64,000 bases of DNA from Kentomonas sorsogonicus (GCA_030347455.1 JAQOSZ010000300.1:379501-443500); one strand, 5' to 3'. Positions 30,450-41,700 are shown, numbered from the stretch's first letter. The notes: generated by a model from the letters alone, not told the origin. A program made the numbers and translations.

Positions 30450-30988
30450 TGCGTGATGCCAGGAAAGCTCTTGTCCTGCAGGATAAGACGAGGTTTTCCG
30501 TCTGCTACATGCGTGTGCATACTCCGCCTTCTCGTTTTTCCGTTTTTCACAGATATGTCCATATGTGTTATCTTTAAAAGACTGAACCACTATCAATGTG
30601 ATTCTTTCTTTCTTTATTTTTATATCTCTTTTTATATCTTTTTACTTCACATTATTACAAAACTCTGGATACTATAAATAAATAAATATATTCTCTAAAT
30701 TCAACATGAAAGTAGTAGAGAGACGTGTGAAGAGCCACTAGCAGATTAATAACTTTTTGCTTATCAAAGCTGTATCAACTACGGTGTTCGGGCGATTGTG
30801 AAAGTATTTGTGTTTTTGTTTGAGCCTGCTGCTTTCACAGCTAGTCAAAATGTTTACCTCTCCTCACTTCACCCCTGCACGTGCTGGACACACACACACA
30901 CACACATACCATTGACAGTCGTGGAAACAAACGAGAGGAAAGAAAAACAAAAGAAACCTATTACTCCTGATATTTAACAAAAACCACC
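30450..30988 (+). other. Intergenic spacer
   Basis: A 0.54-kb AT-rich spacer. A (CA)n run at about 30889-30906 precedes ATTGACAG (AG at 30917-30918), the candidate acceptor for the asparagine-synthetase-like gene. No gene is seen. Confidence 0.5.
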
Positions 30989-33900
30989 ATGTGCGGCTTG
31001 TGCTTGAGATTGCGTTGGAGACGACGAGGACACCTCTCAAATGACGACGGCTCCGAGTGCTCTTCTGTTCCGCCGCTTTGCTCTGATGCTTTTAAGCAGC
31101 TGTTGTGCGACGTCGACTGCCGAGGGCCCGATTATCAGGAGACACTCTCGTGTTGTCAAGCGGGGGTGGAGATGGTTGCGCATGCGTCGGTACTTTCTAT
31201 GCGCCGCCGTCGCAGCGGTCCAGCCACAGACACCGCAGGAAGCATTGGCGGAGGAATAGTGCCGCAGCCGCTGCAACTGGTGGTCTCCGAGGATCTAAAT
31301 TCCTCTAAAGCTTCCGAGAGACAGCCAAAAGAAGAATCGGCGCCTTCCTTTCTCATGTGGAACGGAGAGCTGTTCGGCGGCTCCCTCTGTCCACGGGACG
31401 AAGGCGACGTGACTGGTGCGCCGGGTGGGTCTGACACGGAGGCTGTCGGGAGCGCACTGGCGACGCTGGAGGCGGCGGTTGTGGCAATGGGGAAAGTTGA
31501 TGTCGCAGATACCTCAACTAGCGGCCCTTCCGGATCCACCGTCGACGCGCTGCTGGCGGAGGCCACAGACATTAACACTGACGACACCTCCAGCGGAAAT
31601 ATCGCGGACGAGCTCTTCATGACAGCGGAGCAGCGGGAGCGTCGGGAGCGGCCGGTGCTCATCGGCGACAGTGACGGCCTCACTTTTGCCTCTTGTTCCT
31701 CGGCATCCCTCTCCCTCACTCCACAGGAGGCGCGGCGGCGGGTGTTTCTGCGGCGCTGCGCTGATCTGCTGGAGCGTGAAGCACAGGGCCCCTACGCTTT
31801 TGTGTACGTGGCGCGGCGTCTGGGGATGGTTGTCTACGGACGCGACCCCCTGGGCCGACGCTCTCTCGTGACGCGTGTGGGGCGTGTTTCGTCTGCTGAG
31901 AACGCAGCACCGGCAGACGGAGAAGAGCTGCGCGCCAGCGAAGGTGAATGTGAGCTGATAATCTGCTCCGTCAGCGGCGGTCACGAGGAGGGCAGCGACA
32001 AGACCACGGCGGGAGGCTGGCGGGAGGTGCCAGTTTCTGGACTTTTTGCTGTGTCTTTTGAAGAGGATTGGGGCGACTCGAAAGGCGCGCACTCGGCGGT
32101 AAGGCTACTGCAGGTGCCGTGGTCGAGTCCGCTGCACCGTTGCCACCCGCTGATGCGGCCGCTGCTCATTGGTTGCTGCACAAGCGCCAACTACAGCGCT
32201 TGCGTGGGGGCCCCACTTCGCTTCCCTGATGTGGGCGTTCTTCACTCCCGCATCTCGTCGCTATCCCCGCTGCTGACAGCCCAGCTCACCTGCCACGCCG
32301 TGAAGCGCACGACGCTGTGGTATCTGAGCGCCCTCCTCGGTGCCGTTCACCGCCGCGTGTGCCCCTCCACAACAAACCGCGGAAATGGGGATAGGCGGGA
32401 AGCTTCCGCTGGCCACCCCGTCACCCCCGTGGGTGTTCTCTTTTCGGGAGGTATCGACTGCACGGTGCTGGCCGCGCTGGCGCACTACGTGCTGCCGCCG
32501 GACGTCCCCATCGAACTGGTGAACGTGGCCTTTGGGGAGTCCCCCATGCAGGCGCCGGACCGCATCTCCGCCCTCAGCGCCGTCGCGGAGCTGCTGCGGC
32601 TCCCAAACGCCGCTGGCGAGGGAGGAGAAGGAAGAACCGGCGCAAGACGCCTGCGAGAGTGGCGGCTGGTGCTCGTCGACGCCCCCTGCCCCGCCGCCAA
32701 CAGCCACCCCGGCGGCATCAGCATCAGCAGCAGCACTCACAGCGCCGCGTCGTTGGCCGCGGGGGAGGAGGAGGCAGCGGCAATGGCGGCGAAGCGGGTT
32801 TGGCGGCTCGTGGCGCCGCGCCGCACGGTGATGGACGCGGACATCGGCGTCGCGGTGTGGCACGCGGCGCAGGGGCGGGGCCGCCTGCAGCGTCTCACAA
32901 GCCTCGACGTGGAGGAGGAGGTGGTGGAGGAAGAGGAAGAGGGTGAAGAGAGGGAGGCGGCGTCGCTGGCGGGTGGAAGCAGCAGGGGCGGCCGTGGGGC
33001 GGATAACAGCAGAGACGACGTGCTGCGGCTCTCCAAGCACTACCGCGTGGACGACGAGGCTGGGTGGCGCAAGGACTGTGAGGAGCGGCGAGCTTTGCGG
33101 CGGCTGGAACCGGCGTCGAGGCAAAGAGGGAAGAAGGAAGGTGACACCCCCGACGACGACGGGGTAGTGTCGGAAGAGAGCGCCGAGGAGAAGTTCGCCC
33201 CACTGGTGGAGGCGCTGGTGACCGACGCCGTGACGAGCGGCGAGGGCCCCGCCAACGGCACGCTCTTCTCGACCCTCGGCAACGAATACGGGGCCTTGCT
33301 ACAGCCGCATCTGCAGCGCTACCGTTACCGCCGCCTCGGCGCCTTTATCACGGACGCAATTCGAGCCGGGTTTGTGGAGCTCTGCGGCCAAAGCGCTGCC
33401 TCAGCCAAGGGTCCGCTGGGATCTGCCAAGGCGGTACGACTGGTGCGGCCGCAGGACCTGCAGCGCGCGCAGCCGCCGCCGCCGTGCCCGTGGTTCCGCA
33501 CAAGATCGATGCGCCGCCAGCAGCAGCAGCAGCAGGCCCCGCCGCAAACGGACGAGGCGGCCAGCACCCCGACGCCCGGCTCGTGGGCAGCCTCCTACAC
33601 CTGCGAGGCGCGGGCGCTGCTTCTGGGGATGGGGGCGGACGAGACTCTCGGCGGGTACCTGCGCTTCCGCCGCCTGTACGCGCGCGCCGGGATGCGCGGG
33701 GTGGCGGCGGAGCTGCAGCACGACTACGGGTGCTTGTGGTCCCGCAACCTCGGCCGCGACGACCGCGTTGTGGCCGACAGCGGCCGCGAGTCGCGTCTGC
33801 CGTTCCTGGACGAGGAGGTGCTGGCAACGCTCGCGGGCATCGTCGCCGCGCAGGACAGTGGGCTGGGAGCTGAACTGGCTCAACAGCAACAGCAGCATCA

Positions 33901-34168
33901 GCAGCACGCACTGCTGGGCGCGAGTGCACCGGCTGAAGTTCCCTCGGCCCCCGCGCAGTGGTCCGAGGCGTTCTCGCAGCGCGTGGCGGCGGCGCTCTCC
34001 CCTGTGGTGGACCTCAGCCTCGGCCCCGGCGTCGGCGACAAGCACATTCTGCGCGACGCCGCCGCTGCCATCGGCCTGGGGGACGTCTGCCATCTGCAGA
34101 AGCGCGCCATCCAGTTTGGCTCCCGCATTGCGAGCAGCAAGATGCGTGGCAGCGAGGAGGTGACGTGA
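30989..34168 (+). CDS. ASNSD1: Asparagine synthetase domain-containing protein (ASNSD1-like)
   Basis: A 1059-residue protein of the ASNSD1 group. It begins MCG, so the class II glutaminase nucleophile position Cys2 is present. WNGEL at about 124-128 corresponds to the glutaminase NGE loop, and YGRDPLGRRSL resembles the end of that domain. The synthetase half has the PP-loop GVLFSGGIDCTVLAALAH (S486-D490) and MGADETLGGYLRFRRLY (D884), close to the GADEQLAGYxRxR of animal ASNSD1, and later DSGRESRLPFLDEEV. Long Glu/Arg/Ser-rich inserts between these motifs make it much longer than the roughly 640-residue animal protein. ASNSD1 homologues are distinct from true asparagine synthetases, and their enzymatic role is unclear. 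Confidence 0.88.
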   Translation: MCGLCLRLRWRRRGHLSNDDGSECSSVPPLCSDAFKQLLCDVDCRGPDYQETLSCCQAGVEMVAHASVLSMRRRRSGPATDTAGSIGGGIVPQPLQLVVSEDLNSSKASERQPKEESAPSFLMWNGELFGGSLCPRDEGDVTGAPGGSDTEAVGSALATLEAAVVAMGKVDVADTSTSGPSGSTVDALLAEATDINTDDTSSGNIADELFMTAEQRERRERPVLIGDSDGLTFASCSSASLSLTPQEARRRVFLRRCADLLEREAQGPYAFVYVARRLGMVVYGRDPLGRRSLVTRVGRVSSAENAAPADGEELRASEGECELIICSVSGGHEEGSDKTTAGGWREVPVSGLFAVSFEEDWGDSKGAHSAVRLLQVPWSSPLHRCHPLMRPLLIGCCTSANYSACVGAPLRFPDVGVLHSRISSLSPLLTAQLTCHAVKRTTLWYLSALLGAVHRRVCPSTTNRGNGDRREASAGHPVTPVGVLFSGGIDCTVLAALAHYVLPPDVPIELVNVAFGESPMQAPDRISALSAVAELLRLPNAAGEGGEGRTGARRLREWRLVLVDAPCPAANSHPGGISISSSTHSAASLAAGEEEAAAMAAKRVWRLVAPRRTVMDADIGVAVWHAAQGRGRLQRLTSLDVEEEVVEEEEEGEEREAASLAGGSSRGGRGADNSRDDVLRLSKHYRVDDEAGWRKDCEERRALRRLEPASRQRGKKEGDTPDDDGVVSEESAEEKFAPLVEALVTDAVTSGEGPANGTLFSTLGNEYGALLQPHLQRYRYRRLGAFITDAIRAGFVELCGQSAASAKGPLGSAKAVRLVRPQDLQRAQPPPPCPWFRTRSMRRQQQQQQAPPQTDEAASTPTPGSWAASYTCEARALLLGMGADETLGGYLRFRRLYARAGMRGVAAELQHDYGCLWSRNLGRDDRVVADSGRESRLPFLDEEVLATLAGIVAAQDSGLGAELAQQQQQHQQHALLGASAPAEVPSAPAQWSEAFSQRVAAALSPVVDLSLGPGVGDKHILRDAAAAIGLGDVCHLQKRAIQFGSRIASSKMRGSEEVT

Positions 34169-34436
34169 TTTTCTAGTGTCCATGTGTTTGTTTGTTTTCC
34201 TTTTGTACTTCTAAACGTTTAGTCATCAAGAGCCGGAAAGCGAAAACCATCTGTTACCGTCAGAGACGCCGGATGTGTGGAAAAGTCTGGCAACTTAAAT
34301 GGATCCAGCGACGTACTATGTGCCACCTCTCCACTGCCGCTCCCCTCTCTCTCTCTCTCTTTCACCACTAGCTAGCACAAGCACACAAACCGAAACAGAG
34401 AGCAAAAAAAAAAAAAAAAACAAGATTCTATTTGAT
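34169..34436 (+). promoter_or_regulatory. Spacer with polypyrimidine tract and acceptor
   Basis: The pyrimidine run at 34341-34362 ends in CACTAG (AG at 34370-34371). The in-frame ATG at 34299 lies upstream of this acceptor and would be lost from the mRNA, which sets the next start at 34437. An A-run follows at about 34404-34420. Confidence 0.6.
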
Positions 34437-35120
34437 ATGCAAAAGACGGTTCGTTTGCTAGCGGCACGCACTGGCGGCAGTCATGTGTGCCTCGTCATCT
34501 CTTCACACGCCATACACCCTTCGACGTCTGCGTCAGTCTCCGCTGCTATCCGCGGCAACACCGCCGCTATCATTGCCAGCGTTTGCCCAGGGCCACTGGT
34601 GCAGGCGCGCCGCACGTACATTGAGCACTCGTCGGACCCCCGCAGGTGGCGCGATACGGAGAGCGACAACGTCCGCCGCGCCTTCGCCGCCAGCAACCGC
34701 GAGGCCGTTGGTGGCAGCGGCCCCGCGGCGGCTGGCGCTGCCGCTGCCGGCAGTGGGGGTGTTGGCGTTCCCCTGGGCAGCGCGGAGGTGCGCCGGCAGA
34801 AGATCAAGGAACTCGAGGAGGGCCTGCTGGCAACGGGCAAGGGCGACGACACGCGCTTTCTCTACGGCTGCGCCGTCGCCGCCGCGCTCATCCTGATCGC
34901 GTGTCGTTTACTGATCGAGTACGTGCCCCCTGTGCCGTCGCCCGAGTATATGTCGCACGAGGAGGAGGAGGAGCACCAGCGGCGAGCGGCCGGCGAGACC
35001 ACCAAGGCCGAACGGCTATTGCAGACGCAGGAGCGACTCAGCGTGGCCTCCATCGACACCAGCGACAAGATCCAGTTCTCGCTCAAGGCGCTCGAGCAGG
35101 AGAGGGCGAAGAAGGCGTAG
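34437..35120 (+). CDS. Single-span, probably mitochondrial protein
   Basis: Not recognised. A 227-residue product from the ATG chosen by the splice acceptor at 34371. The N-terminus MQKTVRLLAARTGG is basic and free of acidic residues, like kinetoplastid mitochondrial presequences. A Gly/Ala-rich linker lies at about 88-112. One hydrophobic segment at about 141-163 (YGCAVAAALILIACRLLIEYV) is followed by PPVPSPEYM and a Glu-rich, coiled-coil-prone C-terminus. This suggests an inner- or outer-membrane protein with a soluble C-terminal helix. The absence of other domains leaves its role open. Confidence 0.7.
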   Translation: MQKTVRLLAARTGGSHVCLVISSHAIHPSTSASVSAAIRGNTAAIIASVCPGPLVQARRTYIEHSSDPRRWRDTESDNVRRAFAASNREAVGGSGPAAAGAAAAGSGGVGVPLGSAEVRRQKIKELEEGLLATGKGDDTRFLYGCAVAAALILIACRLLIEYVPPVPSPEYMSHEEEEEHQRRAAGETTKAERLLQTQERLSVASIDTSDKIQFSLKALEQERAKKA

Positions 35121-35571
35121 GGTGAAGACTCTGCTCCTGGGCCTGCTCTACTCGACCGTCTTCGTGGCAGTGCTAGCGTTTTCTCTCTCTCTCTTTCTCT
35201 CTCTCTCTTGGAGAGTGGTAGTGAAATACTTACCGTACCAATGATATTGCTGCTTGCGCTTCCTCTGTTGTCACATATTAAGAATCTACCATAAAAGAAT
35301 ACTTTTGGTTTGATATTCTGCGATGCGTATATGTTGACGTGTTTTCGTGAATAGTATACAGGTATCCATGTATTCCCCCATTAAAATCTCCCTGTCTCAA
35401 AGAGAAAAAAATATATATCCAAGAATCCACAGGGCACACAGAGACACACACACACACACTAGTACCGACAAAGCATCTACTGTTGATTTGAGCTACCCCG
35501 AGAGCAGACCCACAACAACGGAATAACTGCAACCACATCATTTGCGTTCGCTCCCTCTCTCGCGTTCTACC
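35121..35571 (+). other. Intergenic spacer
   Basis: A 0.45-kb spacer with a (CT)n tract at about 35180-35209 and a (CA)n run ending in TAG (AG at 35461-35462), a candidate acceptor. The first ATG after it in frame with the next gene is at 35572. Confidence 0.5.
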
Positions 35572-37668
35572 ATGAGTGACGCCAAACCCCCGCCGACGAA
35601 CTTGAGCGACGCCGAGCGCGCTGAAAAACTGAGGAGACTGGAGGAACTCAAGCGCCAGCGCGACGCGCTCCTTCAACAGCAGCAGCAGCAGCAGCAGCAG
35701 CAGGAGCAGGGCAGCGCTGGCCCTGGCACTGCCACTAACACCCAAGCGAACTACGGCAATGGAAGCGCCGCTGTCCACGACGAGGACGAGATGGCGATGG
35801 AGGACGACGCCAGCGACGGCGGCGGCGCGAGCGAGGAGGACTTCCTGGACGCGATGGAGGCGCGGCAGGCGGAGCGGGAGGCGAACACCTTCTCCCTCGA
35901 CCACATCACGGTGGTGCAGGAGGACCCGAACCGCGTGCTGCAGCACCCCGTCGACTTCTACTGGTTCCACCTGCTGCGCTCCGGGCGGCTGCGGGAGGCG
36001 ATGCAGTTCGCCAACGAGCCCGTGCGGCGCGGCAGCATCAAAATGGAGGAGTACAAGGACAACTACGGCCGCAACGCGTGGCACTACCTGGTCGACAGCG
36101 GCAACGCGGCGGCGCTGGCGGAGCTGGTCAGCGGCGGCGCCGGCAGCATCCCGTACGTGGCCGACGAGAAGGGCCTCACGCCGCTCGACGTGGCGGTGAT
36201 TAACGGCTACGGGGAGGACATCATCGGCCTCGTCCACAAGATCATGGCGGCGCAGAAGATCGCCGTCTCCCGCGACGGCGCCGACCGCGAGGGTCTCATG
36301 GGGGCGCACGCCCCGCAGCCGCCGCGCTTCGTCGTCAGCCGCCCCGCGCCCGCCCCGCCCGTCGCCTCCCGCGCCCGCAAGTTCTGGTCCGCCGGAGGGG
36401 CCCCGACGGCCTCGCAGCTCGCGGCGCCGGCGGGGACGGAGGTGGTGCTCAGCGGCGGCGCGGCCGAGCTCGAGACGCTGTGCGCCCGCGCCGCCGCCGT
36501 CGCGCTCGCCAAGGCGGAGGCCGCGTGCGAGATCGACGGCCGCAGCGTCGCCCCGCCCGTGCCGCGCCGGCACGTGGCCAACGGAGGCGGCCTGCGCGCG
36601 CTGGCCGCCCTCAGTCACCGCGAGGGGGCGGCGGTGGCGGCGGCGGCGGTGGTTGCCGACGGCGTGTGCGAGGGCGGCGTCGCGGCGCTGGACTGGGCCG
36701 GCGCGGTCGCGGGCACCGGAGCCGCCAAGGACGCCGCGCTGCCGGCCGACAGCGCCACGCTCGTGTCGCTGGTCGTCGACCCGCGCGTGTCGCCCGGGAA
36801 GGCCGCGGCGGCCGCGACGGCCATGTACGCGGCGATGCAGCAGTCGCTGGCGGAACGCGGGCGCGCGGCGGTGCTGTTCCTGAGCGGCGCGTTGCTGCCC
36901 GAGCCGCCCGTCGCGGTGGCCGTCGTCAAGAGCTTCCGGCGGGTGCTGCGGCCGGAGGCGGTGCTGCGCTCGGCCGTGGCCACCGCGGAGGTGTTCCCCG
37001 AGCTCGCCACCGACTTCACGACGCTGCGGGCGGACCTGCTGCTCAAGAACACCGTCCCGGCAGACATGGCGGAGCGCCACAAGGAGGCCGGCGCGGGGTG
37101 GGCCGTGCTCAGCGGCGCCGCCAGCGACGGGGCACTCGCGGCGGAGCTCTTTGACTTCGTGCAGAAGCAGGCGACCTCCGCCGCGGCCGGCGTCGAGCTC
37201 ACCTACGCCCCCGCCGACGCGGCCGACTTGATCAACGTGGTGCTGGGCGGCGGCGCGCACGTGCCGGTGGCCCTACGCAGCAGCGGCAGCGGCGCGATCA
37301 CCGACCTCGTCGTCTTCAGTCTCGCGGCCGTGTCGGCCACCAAGGAGGAGAAGCAGCGCGGGGCGGAGGCGGAGGGGGAGGAGGGGGAGCTGGTGGCGGC
37401 TGAGGTCGTCTACGCCGTCTTCACGACCCTCAAAGGGGTCCCGCGCTCGGAGCACCTGCTGCTGGTGGCGCAGCGCATGCTCGGCGCCGCCGTCCTCTAC
37501 GTGCCGAACCTCTTCAGCATCACCGACGCGGACCTGATCAAGTGCAACTTCGACGAGGTCAACGCGCGCCGCCGCTACCTCTACGCCGTCACCGTCGCCG
37601 ACAAGCTCGCCCCCGCCATTGCCGCCGCGCCGCGCGCCAAGATCGCCCTTCCCGTGCTCACCATTTGA
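35572..37668 (+). CDS. Ankyrin-repeat protein with degenerate N-myristoyltransferase-like domain
   Basis: A 698-residue protein. The N-terminus is a charged helix, then poly-Gln (about 38-47). Ankyrin-like repeats lie at about 140-225, with NYGRNAWHYLVDSGN and KGLTPLDVAVINGYGEDI. From F271-W272 to the C-terminus the order of motifs follows N-myristoyltransferase. RKFWSAGGAPTASQLAA resembles the NMT phrase KFWDTQPVPKLGE. TLVSLVVDPRV (about 396-406) resembles INFLCVHKKLR. LSGALLPEPP (437-446) then SFRRVLRPEAVLR resembles TAGVVLPKPxxxxxYWHRSLNPRKL. ITDLVVFSLA (576-585) resembles VTDFLSFYTLP, and RRYLYAV near the end resembles YYLYNW. The acyl-CoA-contacting RSKRLAP loop is not conserved (PGKAAAAAT) and the usual C-terminal residues are absent, so it is probably a pseudoenzyme or has altered specificity. 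Homology is by eye. Confidence 0.68.
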   Translation: MSDAKPPPTNLSDAERAEKLRRLEELKRQRDALLQQQQQQQQQQEQGSAGPGTATNTQANYGNGSAAVHDEDEMAMEDDASDGGGASEEDFLDAMEARQAEREANTFSLDHITVVQEDPNRVLQHPVDFYWFHLLRSGRLREAMQFANEPVRRGSIKMEEYKDNYGRNAWHYLVDSGNAAALAELVSGGAGSIPYVADEKGLTPLDVAVINGYGEDIIGLVHKIMAAQKIAVSRDGADREGLMGAHAPQPPRFVVSRPAPAPPVASRARKFWSAGGAPTASQLAAPAGTEVVLSGGAAELETLCARAAAVALAKAEAACEIDGRSVAPPVPRRHVANGGGLRALAALSHREGAAVAAAAVVADGVCEGGVAALDWAGAVAGTGAAKDAALPADSATLVSLVVDPRVSPGKAAAAATAMYAAMQQSLAERGRAAVLFLSGALLPEPPVAVAVVKSFRRVLRPEAVLRSAVATAEVFPELATDFTTLRADLLLKNTVPADMAERHKEAGAGWAVLSGAASDGALAAELFDFVQKQATSAAAGVELTYAPADAADLINVVLGGGAHVPVALRSSGSGAITDLVVFSLAAVSATKEEKQRGAEAEGEEGELVAAEVVYAVFTTLKGVPRSEHLLLVAQRMLGAAVLYVPNLFSITDADLIKCNFDEVNARRRYLYAVTVADKLAPAIAAAPRAKIALPVLTI

Positions 37669-37743
37669 GGCACATGGTAGAGTGGAGGCGGGGGGGGGGG
37701 GGGGAAGGAGAGGGAGAGGGGCGGGAGTCAGAGGTGTGCCCTC

Positions 37744-37782
<39 letters not shown>

Positions 37783-38753
37783 TCATCACCCGTTCCTCCC
37801 AACCCGGCCATCCCTCTTTTGACTGTCGCATTCGCGCACAAAAAAAAAAAAAAAAAGATATATAATAAAAGGGAAGAGGTCATTGAAAAGGAAAATTGGC
37901 ACGGTTAAAAGGCACGTCGGTGACGACTGACCTTCTTCTCTCTGCTTATGCATCTCCACTTATGGCACTAGCATTCTAACAATTATATGCTCGGCAACAC
38001 AATCATTAACAATTGCATCGTTTTCTGCGTGTTTTCTTCTTATAGCTTTCCTGTACTTGCGTCTATTTCTCCCCTTTCTCGTTATGCGTCTCTTTTCATC
38101 GTCATCCAAAAAAAAAATAAATAATCAATTTCTATGTTGGTTGTGCATGTAGTGTAACAATTAGTACACTAGTTGCGGATGGTAATGATGCTTGCTGTTT
38201 TAAGCTAGATCTCTGGCACTATCGTACTATATTGGCCAATTATGTCTGCACAGACTCGGAACACTAAATCTCGTGTGATCACGGGGAAACGAGGGAAAGC
38301 CACTTCCATATTGCGTCTGAACTCCCACGTGTGGGAAGTAGGATTCATTAAAGAAACATACTCTTCCGTATCTACACTCCCTCAGCACTGTCTTATTATC
38401 CCTTTTTTACTTTTGACGCTGGACTGTAGCTAATTTTATTTCAATTTCGGTATTCCTTCGGTTGTTGTCAGCTTCCTCTCTCTCTATCTCTCTCTCTCTC
38501 TTTCCTATTTTTTCTTCACAGAGTAAAAGGCCAAGTGGTGGTGGTGTGCGCAAAAGTGATTGCGTGTGCACTAGTAACTTGGTAAAACTTAATAGGATCA
38601 ATAAATAAAAAAAATAAAAAATAAACATTTTTTTTTTTTTAATTCCACACGGATCGTGGTGTGTACACGCCTATTCACATTTTGATTGTCTCTTCCACCG
38701 CATCACACACACATACACACACACATACAGAGAAAAAATATATATATATTCCA
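37669..38753 (+). other. Spacer with purine tract, (CT)n tract and AT-rich sequence
   Basis: As after the mitoferrin gene, the stop is followed closely by a G-run with GA repeats (37690-37720), then (CT)n at 37749-37781 and an A-run at about 37841-37855. The remainder is AT-rich. A 63-codon ORF at 38242-38433 (MSAQTRNTKSRVITGKRGK) has no other support. CATACAG (AG at 38729-38730) precedes the next ATG at 38754 and excludes the in-frame upstream codons. Confidence 0.5.
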
Positions 38754-41700
38754 ATGCAGGGCAACCAGCCGCGACGCATCGTGCAGGCAGCGGCGGCGGC
38801 CCACAGCCGCACCGTGTTCTCATCGACTGCCTCGCATTTCTCACGTGTGACAAGCCGTCTTCACTCTGTGCGCCACACACCCTGCAGCGCTCTCTCGCTC
38901 CCTCTTGACTCGCTGACCAGCATAGTGACAGCGCTACTCCTCACGCCGTCGCGCTACAAGAGTGATGACGCGGCGACGGCAGAGGGGGTCGCGTCACACA
39001 CCCACGCGCCCACCTCCTCAGCCGACGACAGCTCGCCGCAGCCGTACAACCTCCAGGAGCACCTACAGGCTGCGGAGCAAGCGTTTCGGGAGCGCTACGG
39101 GCCACATGCACGCATCATCTTTCATCGTGTACAGAACGGCAGTGTCCAAAACGACCAAGAAGAAGAAGGCAGTACAAATCAACGAGTAGCAGAAGGCGGC
39201 GGCGGCGGCAGCTCCAGCACTGGTGCCGGCGACGCTGCGAATCTGGCGCTAGCGCCAATCATCGCCCGCCATCACGGACCCAACTCGTTCTTTCGCGTGT
39301 CGGCGGTGTTTCGGCTGCTGGGGTACGCGGTGGAGCTCGCGGCCACCAAGAGCCGCAGCGCGGAGTCTGGCATCGAGAACTGCCTGCGTCAGGCCCTCAG
39401 CTCCGACATACAGCCGCTGCGGGTGCGGCGCGCGGCGGCGGCGACGACGACGGCGGCACAGGCGCGGCGCCACCACCCGACCGTGAGCGATGAGGCGCCG
39501 GAGGACGCGGCGGTGCGGGAGACGCTCAACGGGCTGCGCGACGTGTGCGTCTTTTTCAGTCGCCAAGTCAAGTTCTCCGTGAAGCCGCCGGTTGGAGCCA
39601 TCCGAGCCACTGCTTCGGCACCGGCCGGAGGCGCAGCGGCGGGGGCACCCGCGCCAGCAACAGCAGCAGCAGCAGCAGAGACAGCTCCCGTCACTGAGAC
39701 AGCACACGGCGGCGGCCACCAGGAGAGTCAACAGGACGACGGCACCGCGGGCGAGCACTCCCTGCTGTGGCGCTGCCGGGCGTACGTCAAGGACGACTGG
39801 AGCATCACGACGCAGACGCGCTTTGCCTACGAGGGGCGCGGCAACAGCCCGCGACAGGCACTCGCTGCCTGCGCCGCGGGGCTGCGGCGGAATTTTCAGG
39901 AAGAGTTGGAGAGCCCGCGTGTCAGGCTGGAGGCAGTGCGGGAACTCGGCGCGATTTTGCGCGGCGGCACCAAGGAGTGCACCGCCGAGGGCGGCACGCT
40001 GGCACCCGTCTCGACGTCGGTGGAGATTGGGAACGCCAACGGCGGAGAGGACGGCGGAAGTGGTCGGACGTCGGATAAAAAGAACAACCAACAGCACAAG
40101 GACTCCTCCCCTCCCAGTACGACCACCACCAGCAGCTTCACCCCCGTCAAGGCGTCGATGACGCTGCAGGACGGCAGGGGAAACACCACAAAGATGTACG
40201 TCTGGCGCCGCGGCTTCGCCGCGGAGGCCTTCAACATGCTTGTGTGGGGCTCCCCGCTGGCGACGCCGCCGCCGCACCCGGGAGCGGTCGTCACGCGCGC
40301 GATGGGCGCCGCCGAGGGGCCGCCGCTGCTCGCCTCGCTGCGCTGGCAGCTGGAGCACATGACGCGCCTGCTGGCGGCGGCGCACCGACAGGGGAATGCG
40401 TCCAGTGGCGGCGCAGCCGCTGAGCAGGTGCGTGTGACGGTTGTGCCGGGCGGACTCAGCGCCGCTTCCGCGGCCGACGGCGCCGACGGCGGAGCTGCGG
40501 ACCCGCAAGGGGTGCCGCTTCTCTTCACCGCGTCCGTCACAGTCGGACCTGTCGACGGGGAGACGAGCGGCGGGCACACGCCCGCTTCAGCAGCGCTCCC
40601 CCCACCCCCACGGCGGGAGGAGGTGATCTGGCAGGAGGTGTCTCCCGCGCGCTACCGCGTCGAGCTCGAGGCCTACGCGCAGGCCGTGTGCTACCTGCTG
40701 GAGGAGCACCGCGAGGTGTGGGCCGGGCATCTCTGCGCGAGCGGCTACAGCAACGTCACCTTCTTGCCGACGCCGGCGGCAGTGGACGCGGCGCTGGCGG
40801 CGCACGACAGCTTCGACGTGCTGGCGGCGCACAAGGGCAAGTGGAACTGCTACGCCGTCCTGGGTACGCTGACGTCGCAGCTGATCGGGAGCTTCTACCA
40901 CACCCACTACCACCTGTGGCAGCCGCCGCCGCCGCCCGCCGCGGCCGCTGCCGACGACCCCGGCACGTGGAAGGCGACGCTGACGGTGAGCAACGGCGTG
41001 GACGACGCGCGCGTGGTGCTCGTGCAGCGCAGCAGCCGCCAAAAGGGCGAGGCGTGGCGCAACGCCTGCCTCGCCGCGATGCAGGACAACTTCCCCAACC
41101 AGTACCGCGCCGCCGTCGCCGCCCACCCCGACGTGGACCTGTCGAACGACTACATGGCCAGGAGCCACCGCTACCGCGCCCTGCCGCGCGAGAAGCGCAT
41201 CGAGCACATGGGGGGTCTCTTTCCGCTCGTGAGCGCCTTCGCGGAGGAGGACCTCGGGTGGCGGCACCTGCGCGTGCGGCTGCGCGACGCGAGCGGCCAG
41301 CTGGGCCTTCCGCAGTGGGTGGCCGAGATGGAGGCGGAGATCAGCGAAAACGACGGCGGCGACGACAGCAACAGTGCAGCGGGTGCGGCGTCTGAGAAGA
41401 GACGCATGGTGGTGGTGGCGACGAGCGCGGCCTACAGCCAATCCCGCCAGGCCCGCCGCGCTGTGGTGTACAAGGTCGCCCAGACGCACTTCCCGGCGGA
41501 GCTGGCCGTCTATCAGAAGCTCGGGCGCAACGACAGCGCCGACCCCGACGACGACCCGTCCTTCCGCCGCCTGACGGTCTTCCAGCCCGGCGGCCCGCCG
41601 TTTGTCGCGCAGCTGGTGCAGGTGCTGCAGCGCGCGCGCCCCGAGGTGGCCCCGATCACGTGGTTTCTCACGCAGGCGAGGGACGGCAGTCGCGAACACC

